NCBI RefSeq assembly: GCF_002081715.1
Contig: NZ_MUKP01000025.1
Coordinates: forward strand, 27,155-91,154
Source: Nocardia donostiensis
Lineage (GTDB): Bacteria; Actinomycetota; Actinomycetes; Mycobacteriales; Mycobacteriaceae
Direction: 5' to 3'
DNA: 64,000 bases
Below, one piece after another: positions 35,531 through 43,553 of the stretch; position 1 is the first letter of the stretch, and each line of letters starts with the position of its first letter. The notes beneath the pieces are model-generated. The model searched no databases. It worked only from the letters and a program-made list of their open reading frames with translations, and was not told where the DNA came from. Both the position numbers and the translations under genes were made by a program.

Positions 35531-36750
35531 CAACGGCACTTCCCCCCGGCTTCGATTTCACCGATCCGGCACTGTGGGAAAACCGCAGTCCGGTCGAAGA
35601 ATTCGCCCTGCTGCGGCGCACCGCCCCGGTCTGGTGGAACGCCCAACCCGATGAAACCTCCGGCGGTTTCAACGACGGCGGGTACTGGGTGGTCAGCACG
35701 CTCGACGATGTCCGGGAGATCTCGCGTAATCCGGAGCTGTACTCCTCGCAGGACAAAGGCGCCATCATCCGGCTGCCGGGCGATATCACGCCGGAGCAGA
35801 TGTCGGTCACCGGCGCGCTGCTGGTGAATATGGACCCGCCGAAACATTCCAAGGTGCGCCGGATCATTTCCAAGGGGTTCACCCCGCGTGCGGTGGAGGG
35901 CCTGCGGGCCGCGCTCACCGAGCGCGCCGAACGTATCGTGGCTGCGGCCAAGAAAACTGGCGGCGGAGATTTCGTGAGCCAGGTGGCCGTCGAACTGCCG
36001 CTGCAGGCGATCGCGGAACTGCTCGGTGTACCGCAGGAAGACCGCAAGAAGATATTCGAGTGGTCGAACCAGATGCTCAACTACGACGACCCGGAATACG
36101 GTGACCCGACCGTCGCTTCGGCCGAAATCCTGGGCTACGCCTGGAATATGGCCGAGCAGCGGCGGGCGTGCCCGGTCGACGATATCGTCACCCAGTTGGT
36201 CAATGCCGATGTCGACGGGGAACATCTGGCGTCGGACGAATTCGGCTTCTTCGTCATCCTGCTCGCGGTCGCGGGAAACGAAACCACCCGCAATGCCATC
36301 ACCCACGGTATGAAGGCCTTCGTCGACCACCCCGAACAGTGGGAGCTCTACCAGCAGCAGCGGCCACGCACCGCGCCCGACGAAATCGTTCGCTGGGCCA
36401 CACCGGTCACCGCATTCCAGCGCACCGCAACCGCCGATCATGTGCTCGGCAGCAAGGAGATCAAGAAGGGGCAGCGCCTCGGCTTGTTCTACAGCTCGGC
36501 CAATTTCGACGAGGCAGGTTTCGCCGACCCGTTCACCTTCGATGTGCTGCGCGATCCCAACCCGCACGTGGGCTTCGGCGGCACCGGGACGCACTACTGT
36601 GTCGGCGCCAACCTGGCCAGACTGGAAATCGATCTGATGTTCAACGCGATCGCCGACGCCATGCCCGGCCTGCGGCAGGTAGCGGATCCGGTACGGTTGC
36701 GCTCGGGGTGGATCAACGGAATCAAGAGTTGGCAGGTGCAATACGAGTGA
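35527..36750 (+). CDS. CYP125-like cytochrome P450 (steroid C26/27 monooxygenase family)
   Basis: The 407-residue protein starts LPPGFDFTDPALWENRSPVE and has GGFNDGGYWVVSTLDDVREI, ISKGFTPRAV, ELPLQAIAELLGVPQEDR, AVAGNETTRNAIT, DEIVRWATPVTAFQRTA, the haem loop GFGGTGTHYCVGANLARLE and the end RLRSGWINGIKSWQVQY. These blocks closely follow CYP125A1 as I recall it, an enzyme that oxidises the terminal methyl of the cholesterol side chain. Whether this copy takes cholesterol or another sterol is unknown. It is third in the operon and overlaps both neighbours by 4 nt. Confidence 0.9.
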   Translation: MTTALPPGFDFTDPALWENRSPVEEFALLRRTAPVWWNAQPDETSGGFNDGGYWVVSTLDDVREISRNPELYSSQDKGAIIRLPGDITPEQMSVTGALLVNMDPPKHSKVRRIISKGFTPRAVEGLRAALTERAERIVAAAKKTGGGDFVSQVAVELPLQAIAELLGVPQEDRKKIFEWSNQMLNYDDPEYGDPTVASAEILGYAWNMAEQRRACPVDDIVTQLVNADVDGEHLASDEFGFFVILLAVAGNETTRNAITHGMKAFVDHPEQWELYQQQRPRTAPDEIVRWATPVTAFQRTATADHVLGSKEIKKGQRLGLFYSSANFDEAGFADPFTFDVLRDPNPHVGFGGTGTHYCVGANLARLEIDLMFNAIADAMPGLRQVADPVRLRSGWINGIKSWQVQYE

Positions 36751-37232
36751 ACATACGAGACATTCCGGTGCGCACGTTGTCCGGGGACGAGTCCACACTG
36801 GCCGGGCTGGTCGGTGACCGAGTGGTGCTGCTGGTCAATGTGGCCTCCAAATGCGGGCTCACTCCGCAATATACGGGGCTGGTCGAGTTGCACAAGAACT
36901 ACGGCGACCGCGGTTTCAGTGTGGTGGGCGTTCCGTGCAATCAGTTCATGGGGCAGGAGCCGGGCAACGCCGAGGAGATCCAGCAGTTCTGCTCCACCAC
37001 CTACGGTGTCGATTTCCCGCTGTTGGAGAAGACCGATGTCAATGGTGACGATCGGCACCCGCTGTACCGGGAACTGGCCGGAACCCCTGACGCCGAGGGT
37101 GCGGCGGGGGATATCCAGTGGAACTTCGAGAAGTTCCTGATCGCCCGCGACGGTGCGGTGGCTGCTCGATTCCGGCCCACCACTGCCCCGGATGCGCCGG
37201 AGGTCGTCTCGGCCGTAGAAGGATTGCTCTGA
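36747..37232 (+). CDS. Glutathione-peroxidase-family thiol peroxidase
   Basis: The 161-residue protein has the active-site Cys in NVASKCGLTPQY, the Gln in VPCNQFMGQEPG and the Trp in IQWNFEKFLIARDG. Bacterial members usually use thioredoxin rather than glutathione. GTG 36747 overlaps the P450 stop (GTGA), and a strong terminator follows, so it closes the P450 operon. It may remove peroxides released by P450 uncoupling. Confidence 0.92.
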   Translation: MNIRDIPVRTLSGDESTLAGLVGDRVVLLVNVASKCGLTPQYTGLVELHKNYGDRGFSVVGVPCNQFMGQEPGNAEEIQQFCSTTYGVDFPLLEKTDVNGDDRHPLYRELAGTPDAEGAAGDIQWNFEKFLIARDGAVAARFRPTTAPDAPEVVSAVEGLL

Positions 37233-37250
37233 GTTCCACCAAAGCCTTCG

Positions 37251-37285
37251 AAAGGTCCGCTCACCCACTGTGAGCGGGCCTTTTT
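37251..37285 (+). terminator. Rho-independent terminator after the P450 operon
   Basis: AAAGGTCCGCTCAC pairs with GTGAGCGGGCCTTT with one G-T wobble across a 5-nt loop and runs into TTTTT. This is the clearest canonical terminator in the window. Confidence 0.9.
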
Positions 37286-37360
37286 CGTATCCGATACCAA
37301 AATGTGCCGCATCCCCCGAAAACAACCCGCTGGCCACCCTGTCGCACCTACCATAGACAA

Positions 37361-37372
37361 CTGTCTGGACAA
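37361..37372. promoter_or_regulatory. Operator-like inverted repeat upstream of the Mce gene
   Basis: CTGTCTGGACAA differs by one base from the 33208 site. It overlaps a second inverted repeat, AGACA-AC-TGTCT (37355-37366). It lies 54 nt upstream of the Mce start codon and suggests co-regulation with the divergent P450/ALDH operons. Confidence 0.55.
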
Positions 37373-37426
37373 CAATCCGACGTAACCCGGCCAGCGCGGT
37401 CATGTGTTCGGCCGCAAGGCAGGTGA

Positions 37427-38671
37427 ATGGTGGTGCCGAGAAACACCGAGGCCGAGACAACCGAGGCTGAGACAGCACACAAATACCCGATACTGCGGGC
37501 GACCTGTGAGATCCTGCGGCTGAAGCTCGCCGGACTGGCAATGCTGGGAGTGTTCGCGCTCGTCATCACGGCCGCCCTGACGATGTTCAGCGGCGGATTC
37601 ACCACCCACAAGCCGGTTACCATCGAGGTTCCACGCAGCGGATTAGTGCTCGATCCAGAGGCGAAGGTCGAATTCCGCGGTATCGAAATAGGTCGAGTCG
37701 ACGAGATCGACACCGCAAGCGACGGAGTGCGGTTGCGGCTAGAGCTCGACCCCGACCTGATGCGGCTCGTGCCGGCGAACGCCGGAGTCGATATCCGTTC
37801 CACCACCGTATTCGGCGCCAAATACGTCAACTTCGTCGAACCCGCGCAGCCCTCGGGCACCTTGCGTCCAGGAGCGGTCCTGCACGGCGAATCGGTCACC
37901 GTGGAGTTCAACACCCTGTTCCAGCACCTCACCGAGGTGCTGGCGATGATCGAACCGGCCGAGCTCAACGCCACCCTCACCGCCATCGGCACCGCCCTAC
38001 AGGGCCGCGGTACCGAACTCGGCGACCTACTGGTGCGATCGGATACCTACCTGCGCGATATCAACCCGTCCCTGCCCGCACTGCGTCGCGATCTGCAGAC
38101 AGGCGCCCAGGTGACCAACCTGTACGCCGACACCGCGCCCGGCCTGCTGCGCACCGTCGACAACGCCACCGTCACCGGCGCGGCGATCACCGACAACCCG
38201 GAAAACCTGGACAACCTGCTGCTCAACACCATCGGCCTCGCTGAAACCACCGGCGCCGTACTACACGACAGCGAACAGCCACTGATCACGGCGCTGGACC
38301 TGCTGCGGCCGACCAGCGAACTGCTCTACAACTACCGCACCGGCATCGACTGCACAATCCGCGGTCTCGCCGAAGCCATGCCGCTGGCCGAAGACCTGGT
38401 GGGCGGGCGCAGACCGGGAGCATCCTTCAACGCCAGCTTCATGTATGGAGCCGAAGCGTACAAATATCCGGAGGACCTGGCGAAAGTCAACGCCACCGGC
38501 GGGCCGGACTGTACCGGTGTACTCGACCGCACACCCGGCAGCCACGCCGACTACGTGGTCACCGATACCGCGGAAGTCACGCCCTTCGTCCCCTCCACGC
38601 GGATCCACCAGAACCATCCCACGGTCTTCCAGCTGCTGTTCGCCGGCCTACCGGGGGTACCGAGCCCGTAA
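37427..38671 (+). CDS. Orphan MCE-family protein
   Basis: The 414-residue protein has one N-terminal TM helix (LAGLAMLGVFALVITAALTM, about residues 34-53), then an MCE/MlaD domain (VEFRGIEIGRVDEID and IRSTTVFGAKYVNFV), a long helical region (LQHL...ATLTAIGTALQGRG) and a C-terminal domain with paired Cys (GIDCTIRG, GPDCTGV). MCE proteins form tunnels that move lipids or sterols across the envelope, with YrbE permeases; no yrbE or other mce gene lies here. The start is ATG 37427. Its stop codon abuts that of the converging HMG-CoA-lyase-like gene. Confidence 0.9.
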   Translation: MVVPRNTEAETTEAETAHKYPILRATCEILRLKLAGLAMLGVFALVITAALTMFSGGFTTHKPVTIEVPRSGLVLDPEAKVEFRGIEIGRVDEIDTASDGVRLRLELDPDLMRLVPANAGVDIRSTTVFGAKYVNFVEPAQPSGTLRPGAVLHGESVTVEFNTLFQHLTEVLAMIEPAELNATLTAIGTALQGRGTELGDLLVRSDTYLRDINPSLPALRRDLQTGAQVTNLYADTAPGLLRTVDNATVTGAAITDNPENLDNLLLNTIGLAETTGAVLHDSEQPLITALDLLRPTSELLYNYRTGIDCTIRGLAEAMPLAEDLVGGRRPGASFNASFMYGAEAYKYPEDLAKVNATGGPDCTGVLDRTPGSHADYVVTDTAEVTPFVPSTRIHQNHPTVFQLLFAGLPGVPSP

Positions 38672-39619
38672 TCAGCGAGCCGGTTCTCCCGCGCCGGAGA
38701 CCACCCATTCGAAGGCCGACGCCTTCGAACGCGCGCCCTCGGCGGTGCGGGAGCGGTTGGGTTCGCCGAGCTCGCCGAGGATGGTGTCGGTGACCGATAA
38801 CAGGCCCGCCAGGGTGGCCGGGGTGAACCAAGCCGGGCGGGTGGCGAACAGCAGGTCTTCGCTCGGGGTGTTGCCGCTGGCGCCGGGCGCGAACGGGCAG
38901 CCGCCGAGACCGCCGAGGGAGCCGTCGACCATCTGGGCGCCCGCGTCGAGGGCGGCAAGCGAGTTGGCCACGCCCATACCCCAGGTGTCGTGCCCGTGGA
39001 AGACGATGCGGCGCCGCGGCGTGTGCTCGCGCACCGCCGTGACCAGCGCCGCCACCTGCGCGGGGTGGGCTTGACCCAGCGTATCGGCGAGCACGATATC
39101 GTCGGCGCCCTCGGCGCGCGGATCGGCGGCGATAGCCAACACCCGGGCAGGATCGACCGGGCCATCGAACGGGCAGGTGAACGCCGTCGCCAGGCACAGC
39201 TGGATACTGCCGCCCGCCGCACGGGCGAATTCGACCGCCTCCGGCATGGCGGCCAGGCTCGCCTCGGTATCACGGCCGATATTGGCGCGATTATGCGCAT
39301 CGGACACCGAGAAGCAGTACTGGAAGTTGCGCACCCCCGCGGCCGCGGCTTTTTCCACATGACGCGGGGTGGCCACCCACAGCCAGCAGCGGCTCAGCTC
39401 ATCCGGGGTGAGTTCTTCGACCAGTTCCATGGTGTTGGCCATCGGCGGCACCAGATCCGGCCGCGCCATCGAACCGATCTCCAGCGCGGGCACACCGAGG
39501 GCGAGCAACCGCCGCACCACCTCCGCTTTGCGCCGCACCGGCAGCATCTTCCCGGTCAGCTGGAGTCCGTCACGCAGGGTGACGTCGCGCAGTATCGCCT
39601 CGCCGTACCCGGTCATCAT
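38672..39619 (-). CDS. HMG-CoA-lyase-like enzyme (DRE-TIM family)
   Basis: The 315-residue protein has ILRDVTLRDGLQL (metal and catalytic Asp), SMARPDLVPPMANT, HGHDTWGMGVAN (metal ligands) and GSLGGLGGCPFAPGASGN, the active-site Cys loop of HMG-CoA lyases. It should cleave a 3-hydroxy-3-methylacyl-CoA, as in leucine or terpenoid degradation. AGGAG precedes ATG 39619/39616; the second ATG has better spacing. There is no gap between its stop codon and that of the Mce gene, so the two transcripts converge without a visible terminator. Confidence 0.92.
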   Translation of the reverse strand: MMTGYGEAILRDVTLRDGLQLTGKMLPVRRKAEVVRRLLALGVPALEIGSMARPDLVPPMANTMELVEELTPDELSRCWLWVATPRHVEKAAAAGVRNFQYCFSVSDAHNRANIGRDTEASLAAMPEAVEFARAAGGSIQLCLATAFTCPFDGPVDPARVLAIAADPRAEGADDIVLADTLGQAHPAQVAALVTAVREHTPRRRIVFHGHDTWGMGVANSLAALDAGAQMVDGSLGGLGGCPFAPGASGNTPSEDLLFATRPAWFTPATLAGLLSVTDTILGELGEPNRSRTAEGARSKASAFEWVVSGAGEPAR

Positions 39620-39797
39620 TGCTCCTTGGTCTGGTGCACCTGATTCTCCCGTATCTGCGGCCGGGTGCACATGACACCACCGCATGGTTTCTCGTTGAGC
39701 CCAGCGGGATTAGGGTGCACGGTCGGCCTGCGGTGTTCCGGCGCGCGCAATTCGTGTACGGCACGGCCACGGGGGCGGCGCGCAACGCGGCGGCGTC

Positions 39798-41069
39798 TCA
39801 CCGGGTCTCCGGCGCGGTCTCGGCCCGGCTGTTGCCTGCGCCGTCACCGACCACCTCGGTGATCTGCTCATCGCTCATCCCGAGGATCTCGCGCAGCACC
39901 TCGCGGGTGTGCTCACCAAGATCGGGGCCGATATTGCGGATGGGCAGCGACTGCCCGCCGAGTACCGGGACGATCCCGGTGAAACCCACTGCTTTCGGTT
40001 CGGGCTCGCCGACGTCCACTGGGAACGTCTGGATCATGTTGCGCGCCGCGTACTGCTCGTCGGCGACGATATCGGCGGCGGTGTAGATGGGGCCGCACGG
40101 TATGGCTTCGGCCTCCAGGATCCGCAACGCCTCGTCGCGGGTGTGCCGGACGGTCCATGCGCCGATCGCAGCGTCGAGCCGGTCGCGGTGACGCCAGCGT
40201 CCGGCATTGTCCTGCAGTTCCGGGTCGGCGGCCAGGTCGGGACGTTCGATGACCCGCATATAGCGCTGGAATATGGCGTCGCCGTTACCACCGATGATGA
40301 TGCTGGTGCCGTCGGAGCACGGGTAGGCGTTGCTGGGGGCGATACCTTCCATCCGCCCGCCGACACGTTCCCGGTTGATCCCATAGGCCAAATAATCCGG
40401 CACCAGCGACTCCATCACCGACAGGATCGCCTCGTTGAGCGCCACGTCGATGGTTCGATCGGCCAGCGGCGCGGCCGCACCGGACTGCGGGGCGCGTCGT
40501 TCCCGCTGGAAAAGGGCCATGACTGTGCCGAAGGCCGCATAGATACCGGCGATGGAATCACCGATCGACACCCCCACCCGCACCGGCGGCCGGTCCGGAT
40601 CACCCACCAGTTCCCGCAGCCCACCGACCGCTTCGGCGACCGCGGCGAAACCGGGCCGCGCGGCCAGCGGACCGGTCTGCCCGTAGGCGGAGATCCGGGT
40701 CAATACCAGATCGGGATTGACCTCTTCGAGCACCTGCGGGCCCAGCCCCCATTTCTCCAGCATGCCGGGACGGAAATTCTCCAACAGCACATCGCACTGC
40801 CGGATCAGGTCGAGCACGATCCCGCGGCCGGTCTCGGTACGCAGATCCAGGGTTATCGACTTCTTGTTCCGGTTGATGGTTCGGTACAGCATCGAGGTGT
40901 CGCCGCCGTAGAGGCGCCAGTTGCGCAGTTCGTCCCCGGTGCCGGGGCGCTCGACCTTGATCACCTCGGCGCCGAAATCGCCGAGAATGCGCCCCGCTGT
41001 GGGCGCAGCCACATAATTGCCCAGTTCCAGGACGCGTACGCCCTCCAGCGGCCGGTTACTCATGCGCAT
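39798..41069 (-). CDS. CaiB/BaiF family CoA-transferase
   Basis: The 423-residue class III CoA-transferase opens with LEGVRVLELGNYVAAPTAGR. It has FGAEVIKVERPGTGD, LVLTRISAYGQTGPLA and VSIGDSIAGIYAAFGTVMAL, whose Asp is the expected catalytic residue. ATG 41069 or 41063 can serve as the start. It lies upstream of the HMG-CoA-lyase-like gene on the same strand with a 178-nt gap. The two may form a pathway that activates and then cleaves a branched acid. The 255-nt gap before the next gene shows no feature. Confidence 0.92.
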   Translation of the reverse strand: MRMSNRPLEGVRVLELGNYVAAPTAGRILGDFGAEVIKVERPGTGDELRNWRLYGGDTSMLYRTINRNKKSITLDLRTETGRGIVLDLIRQCDVLLENFRPGMLEKWGLGPQVLEEVNPDLVLTRISAYGQTGPLAARPGFAAVAEAVGGLRELVGDPDRPPVRVGVSIGDSIAGIYAAFGTVMALFQRERRAPQSGAAAPLADRTIDVALNEAILSVMESLVPDYLAYGINRERVGGRMEGIAPSNAYPCSDGTSIIIGGNGDAIFQRYMRVIERPDLAADPELQDNAGRWRHRDRLDAAIGAWTVRHTRDEALRILEAEAIPCGPIYTAADIVADEQYAARNMIQTFPVDVGEPEPKAVGFTGIVPVLGGQSLPIRNIGPDLGEHTREVLREILGMSDEQITEVVGDGAGNSRAETAPETR

Positions 41070-41324
41070 CAGTGTGAACTATGCGCGTTCGCCGGGATGA
41101 GACGGCCTCAGCGGGCACGTCGTAGCCCAGTGGCCGAACGGCACGGTTCTTCGTCCACGGCCGGTGTCGGCAGCCGCCCGGCGCTGTGCACCGGAACGGC
41201 CCTTGTCCGGTCATGCGCCTGCCGTCGCAGTCCGCGGCGGTGTAGTGCTTGGTTGGGCGCGCCCTCGGTGCCCCTGGCGGCAGGGTGCGTTCACCGGTAT
41301 TGGGATGCACCCGCCCCACCGTGC

Positions 41325-42095
41325 TCAGCCCACGTGTTCGCGCAGGTAGGCCAGATCGTCGGCGATGCCTTCGGCAGGGGTCTCCAGGATGACCGGTGCA
41401 TCGGCGGTGCGGCACACCTCGGCCAGCAGTTGCGGATCGATCGTGCCGTCGGCGAAGTTGGCGTGCCGGTCGGCGCCGGAGTTGAACTCGTCGCGGGAAG
41501 AATTCAGATGCACCAGATCGATACGGCCGGTGATGGCGCGAATCCGTTCCACCACGCCGACCAGCTCCTCACCACCCGCCCAGGCGTGGCAGGTGTCGAG
41601 GCAGAAACCGGCGCCGAAATCGCCGACCGCATCCCACAGCCGGGCAATGGCATCGAAATGCCGTGCCATCGCGTAGTTTCCGCCCGCGGTGTTCTCGATC
41701 AGGATCGGCACCGCGAAACCACCCTTGTCCTGCTGGCGTTCGAACAGTTTGCGCCAGTTGACGATGCCCGCCTCGATCTCGTCGTCGGAGCGGACGTGCC
41801 CGCCGTGCACCACCAGCCCGAACGCGCCGAGATCGGCGGCGGCCTTCGCCTGCTGCGCCACCGCATTGCGCGAGGGCATCCGCAGCCGATTGTTCAGGCT
41901 GGCCACATTGATCTGGTAGGAGGAGTGCACAACCACATCGATCGGGCTGGCCAGGATCTGCTCGGCCCGCGGATGTGGTTGCGGTTTGTCCCAGCTCTGC
42001 GGATCGATGACGAACAACTGGATGACATCGGCGCCGAGTTGCTCGCCGAAGCCGATCGGATCGCTGTCGAGCCTGACATGTGCTCCAATGCGCAT
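41325..42095 (-). CDS. nfo: Endonuclease IV (AP endonuclease)
   Basis: The 256-residue TIM-barrel enzyme has MRIGAHV at the start, VHSSYQINVAS, VVHGGHV (metal His), ILIENTAGGNYAMARHFD (metal Glu), FCLDTCHAWAGGEEL (metal Asp/His), LVHLNSSRDEFNSG and DRHANFADG. All trinuclear-zinc ligands appear present. It repairs abasic sites and closely resembles Rv0670 (End). It is transcribed away from the kinase gene, with a 170-nt shared promoter region. Confidence 0.93.
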   Translation of the reverse strand: MRIGAHVRLDSDPIGFGEQLGADVIQLFVIDPQSWDKPQPHPRAEQILASPIDVVVHSSYQINVASLNNRLRMPSRNAVAQQAKAAADLGAFGLVVHGGHVRSDDEIEAGIVNWRKLFERQQDKGGFAVPILIENTAGGNYAMARHFDAIARLWDAVGDFGAGFCLDTCHAWAGGEELVGVVERIRAITGRIDLVHLNSSRDEFNSGADRHANFADGTIDPQLLAEVCRTADAPVILETPAEGIADDLAYLREHVG

Positions 42096-42265
42096 GTGGT
42101 CAGCCTATCGGTGACCACCGACAACACTGTGCACCGACAGCACAGGACTGGCTCGACGGAACAGACCCCACACCCGGCGAGATCGACGTTGCATCGGTGC
42201 CCGGCGGGCAGATACACAGAGTAGGTAGCATCGAGTTCAACCCGGACGAGGGGGGAGAGTCTGTA

Positions 42266-43369
42266 ATGCTCGAGGCTGGTGACGTTTTCGCGGGCTACAC
42301 CATTCGCCGCAGGCTCGGTGTCGGCGGTATGGGCATGGTCTACCTGGCCAGGCATCCGCGGCTGCCGCGGCTGATCGCGCTCAAACTACTGAACCCGAAC
42401 CTCTACACCGACAACGAGATTCGCCGCCGGTTCGAACGCGAAGCCGATTTGGCCGCCCAGCTCGATCACCCCAATATCGTGACCGTCTACGACCGCGGCA
42501 CCGAAGACCGCCAGCTGTGGATTTCCATGCAGTTCGTGCCGGGGTCGGACGCCTCGGCTGCCGACGTCGACGTGCTCGCGCCGGGGCGAGCAGTGCAGAT
42601 CATCGGCGAAACCGCTGCCGCGCTGGACTTCGCACATGCCAACGGAGTACTGCACCGCGATGTGAAACCGGGCAATATCCTGCTGGCAAAGGCCCCCATC
42701 GGGCACCCGGAACGCGTCCTGCTCACCGATTTCGGCATCGCGGGGATGCGCGATTCGGAAACCACCCTCGCCGATGCCGGTTCCATTACCGCCACCCTCG
42801 CCTACGCCGCGCCCGAACAGCTCGTCGGCGCGAAACTCGACCCGCACGCCGACCAGTACTCGCTGGCCTGCACGCTGTTCTGGCTGCTGACCGGTGCGGC
42901 GCCCTATCCGGGGAAATCGCCCGCCGCGGTGATCCACGCACATCTGCACGCGCCGGTGCCGCAATTGAGCCGGATCCGGCCGGGCCTGCCGCCCGCGCTC
43001 GACAACGTACTCGCCCGCGCGCTGGCCAAACAGCCTGCCGACCGGTTCGCCAGTTGCCTCGAATTCGCCGCCGCGGCCCGGCGGGCGCTCGCTGCGTCAC
43101 TGCGCAGGCCTGCGGCCCTGCGTCAGGTGGCTCCTGCCACCGGCGCAGGCCCCACGATAGGCCCCTCGCCTCATCCGGGTCACGCCCCGATGATGACCGG
43201 GGCCGACCCGTCCGTCGCCGCTGCGCCGCGGCCGTACGCGCCGCGGCGTCCGCCCACGCCCGCGATGATCGAATTGCCCGGGTTGCGCCGCCCCGGCTCG
43301 GCTCCGCTACCCCCGCCGACACTGCCCACGCGGCAGCCACCGCCGCGCGATCTCGGCCAGCCACCATAG
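42266..43369 (+). CDS. Soluble Ser/Thr protein kinase (Hanks type)
   Basis: The 367-residue protein has the glycine loop LGVGGMGMVYLA, catalytic Lys in LIALKLL, HRDVKPGN, TDFGIAG and YAAPEQL. After residue 280 the tail is Pro/Ala/Arg-rich and lacks any transmembrane segment, so it should be cytosolic, unlike most mycobacterial Pkn kinases. ATG 42266 follows GGGGGAGAG; the frame upstream, though open, lacks kinase features. It is closely similar to the next kinase (same MYLA/ARHPRLPR context) and is probably a tandem duplicate. Confidence 0.93.
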   Translation: MLEAGDVFAGYTIRRRLGVGGMGMVYLARHPRLPRLIALKLLNPNLYTDNEIRRRFEREADLAAQLDHPNIVTVYDRGTEDRQLWISMQFVPGSDASAADVDVLAPGRAVQIIGETAAALDFAHANGVLHRDVKPGNILLAKAPIGHPERVLLTDFGIAGMRDSETTLADAGSITATLAYAAPEQLVGAKLDPHADQYSLACTLFWLLTGAAPYPGKSPAAVIHAHLHAPVPQLSRIRPGLPPALDNVLARALAKQPADRFASCLEFAAAARRALAASLRRPAALRQVAPATGAGPTIGPSPHPGHAPMMTGADPSVAAAPRPYAPRRPPTPAMIELPGLRRPGSAPLPPPTLPTRQPPPRDLGQPP

Positions 43370-43553
43370 TCGCGGGCTATTGTTCATCGCCGTCTGCCGC
43401 CCTTGCCCGATGCGGCAACCCGGCGGCTGATCGCGCGAGTACTGCTATGGTTTCGATGTTTTCACGTGGTCGAGCCGGAGGAGCTCGGTCGCGTTTTTTG
43501 CCTGTACGCCACATACCGGTGGGTCCCGGTGCGTGGCGGGAAGTGGAGCGGAC

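Noticed and set aside
39909..42224. A 771-codon plus-strand open frame opposite the CoA-transferase and nfo genes
   Set aside because: Shadow; both minus-strand genes are clear family members.
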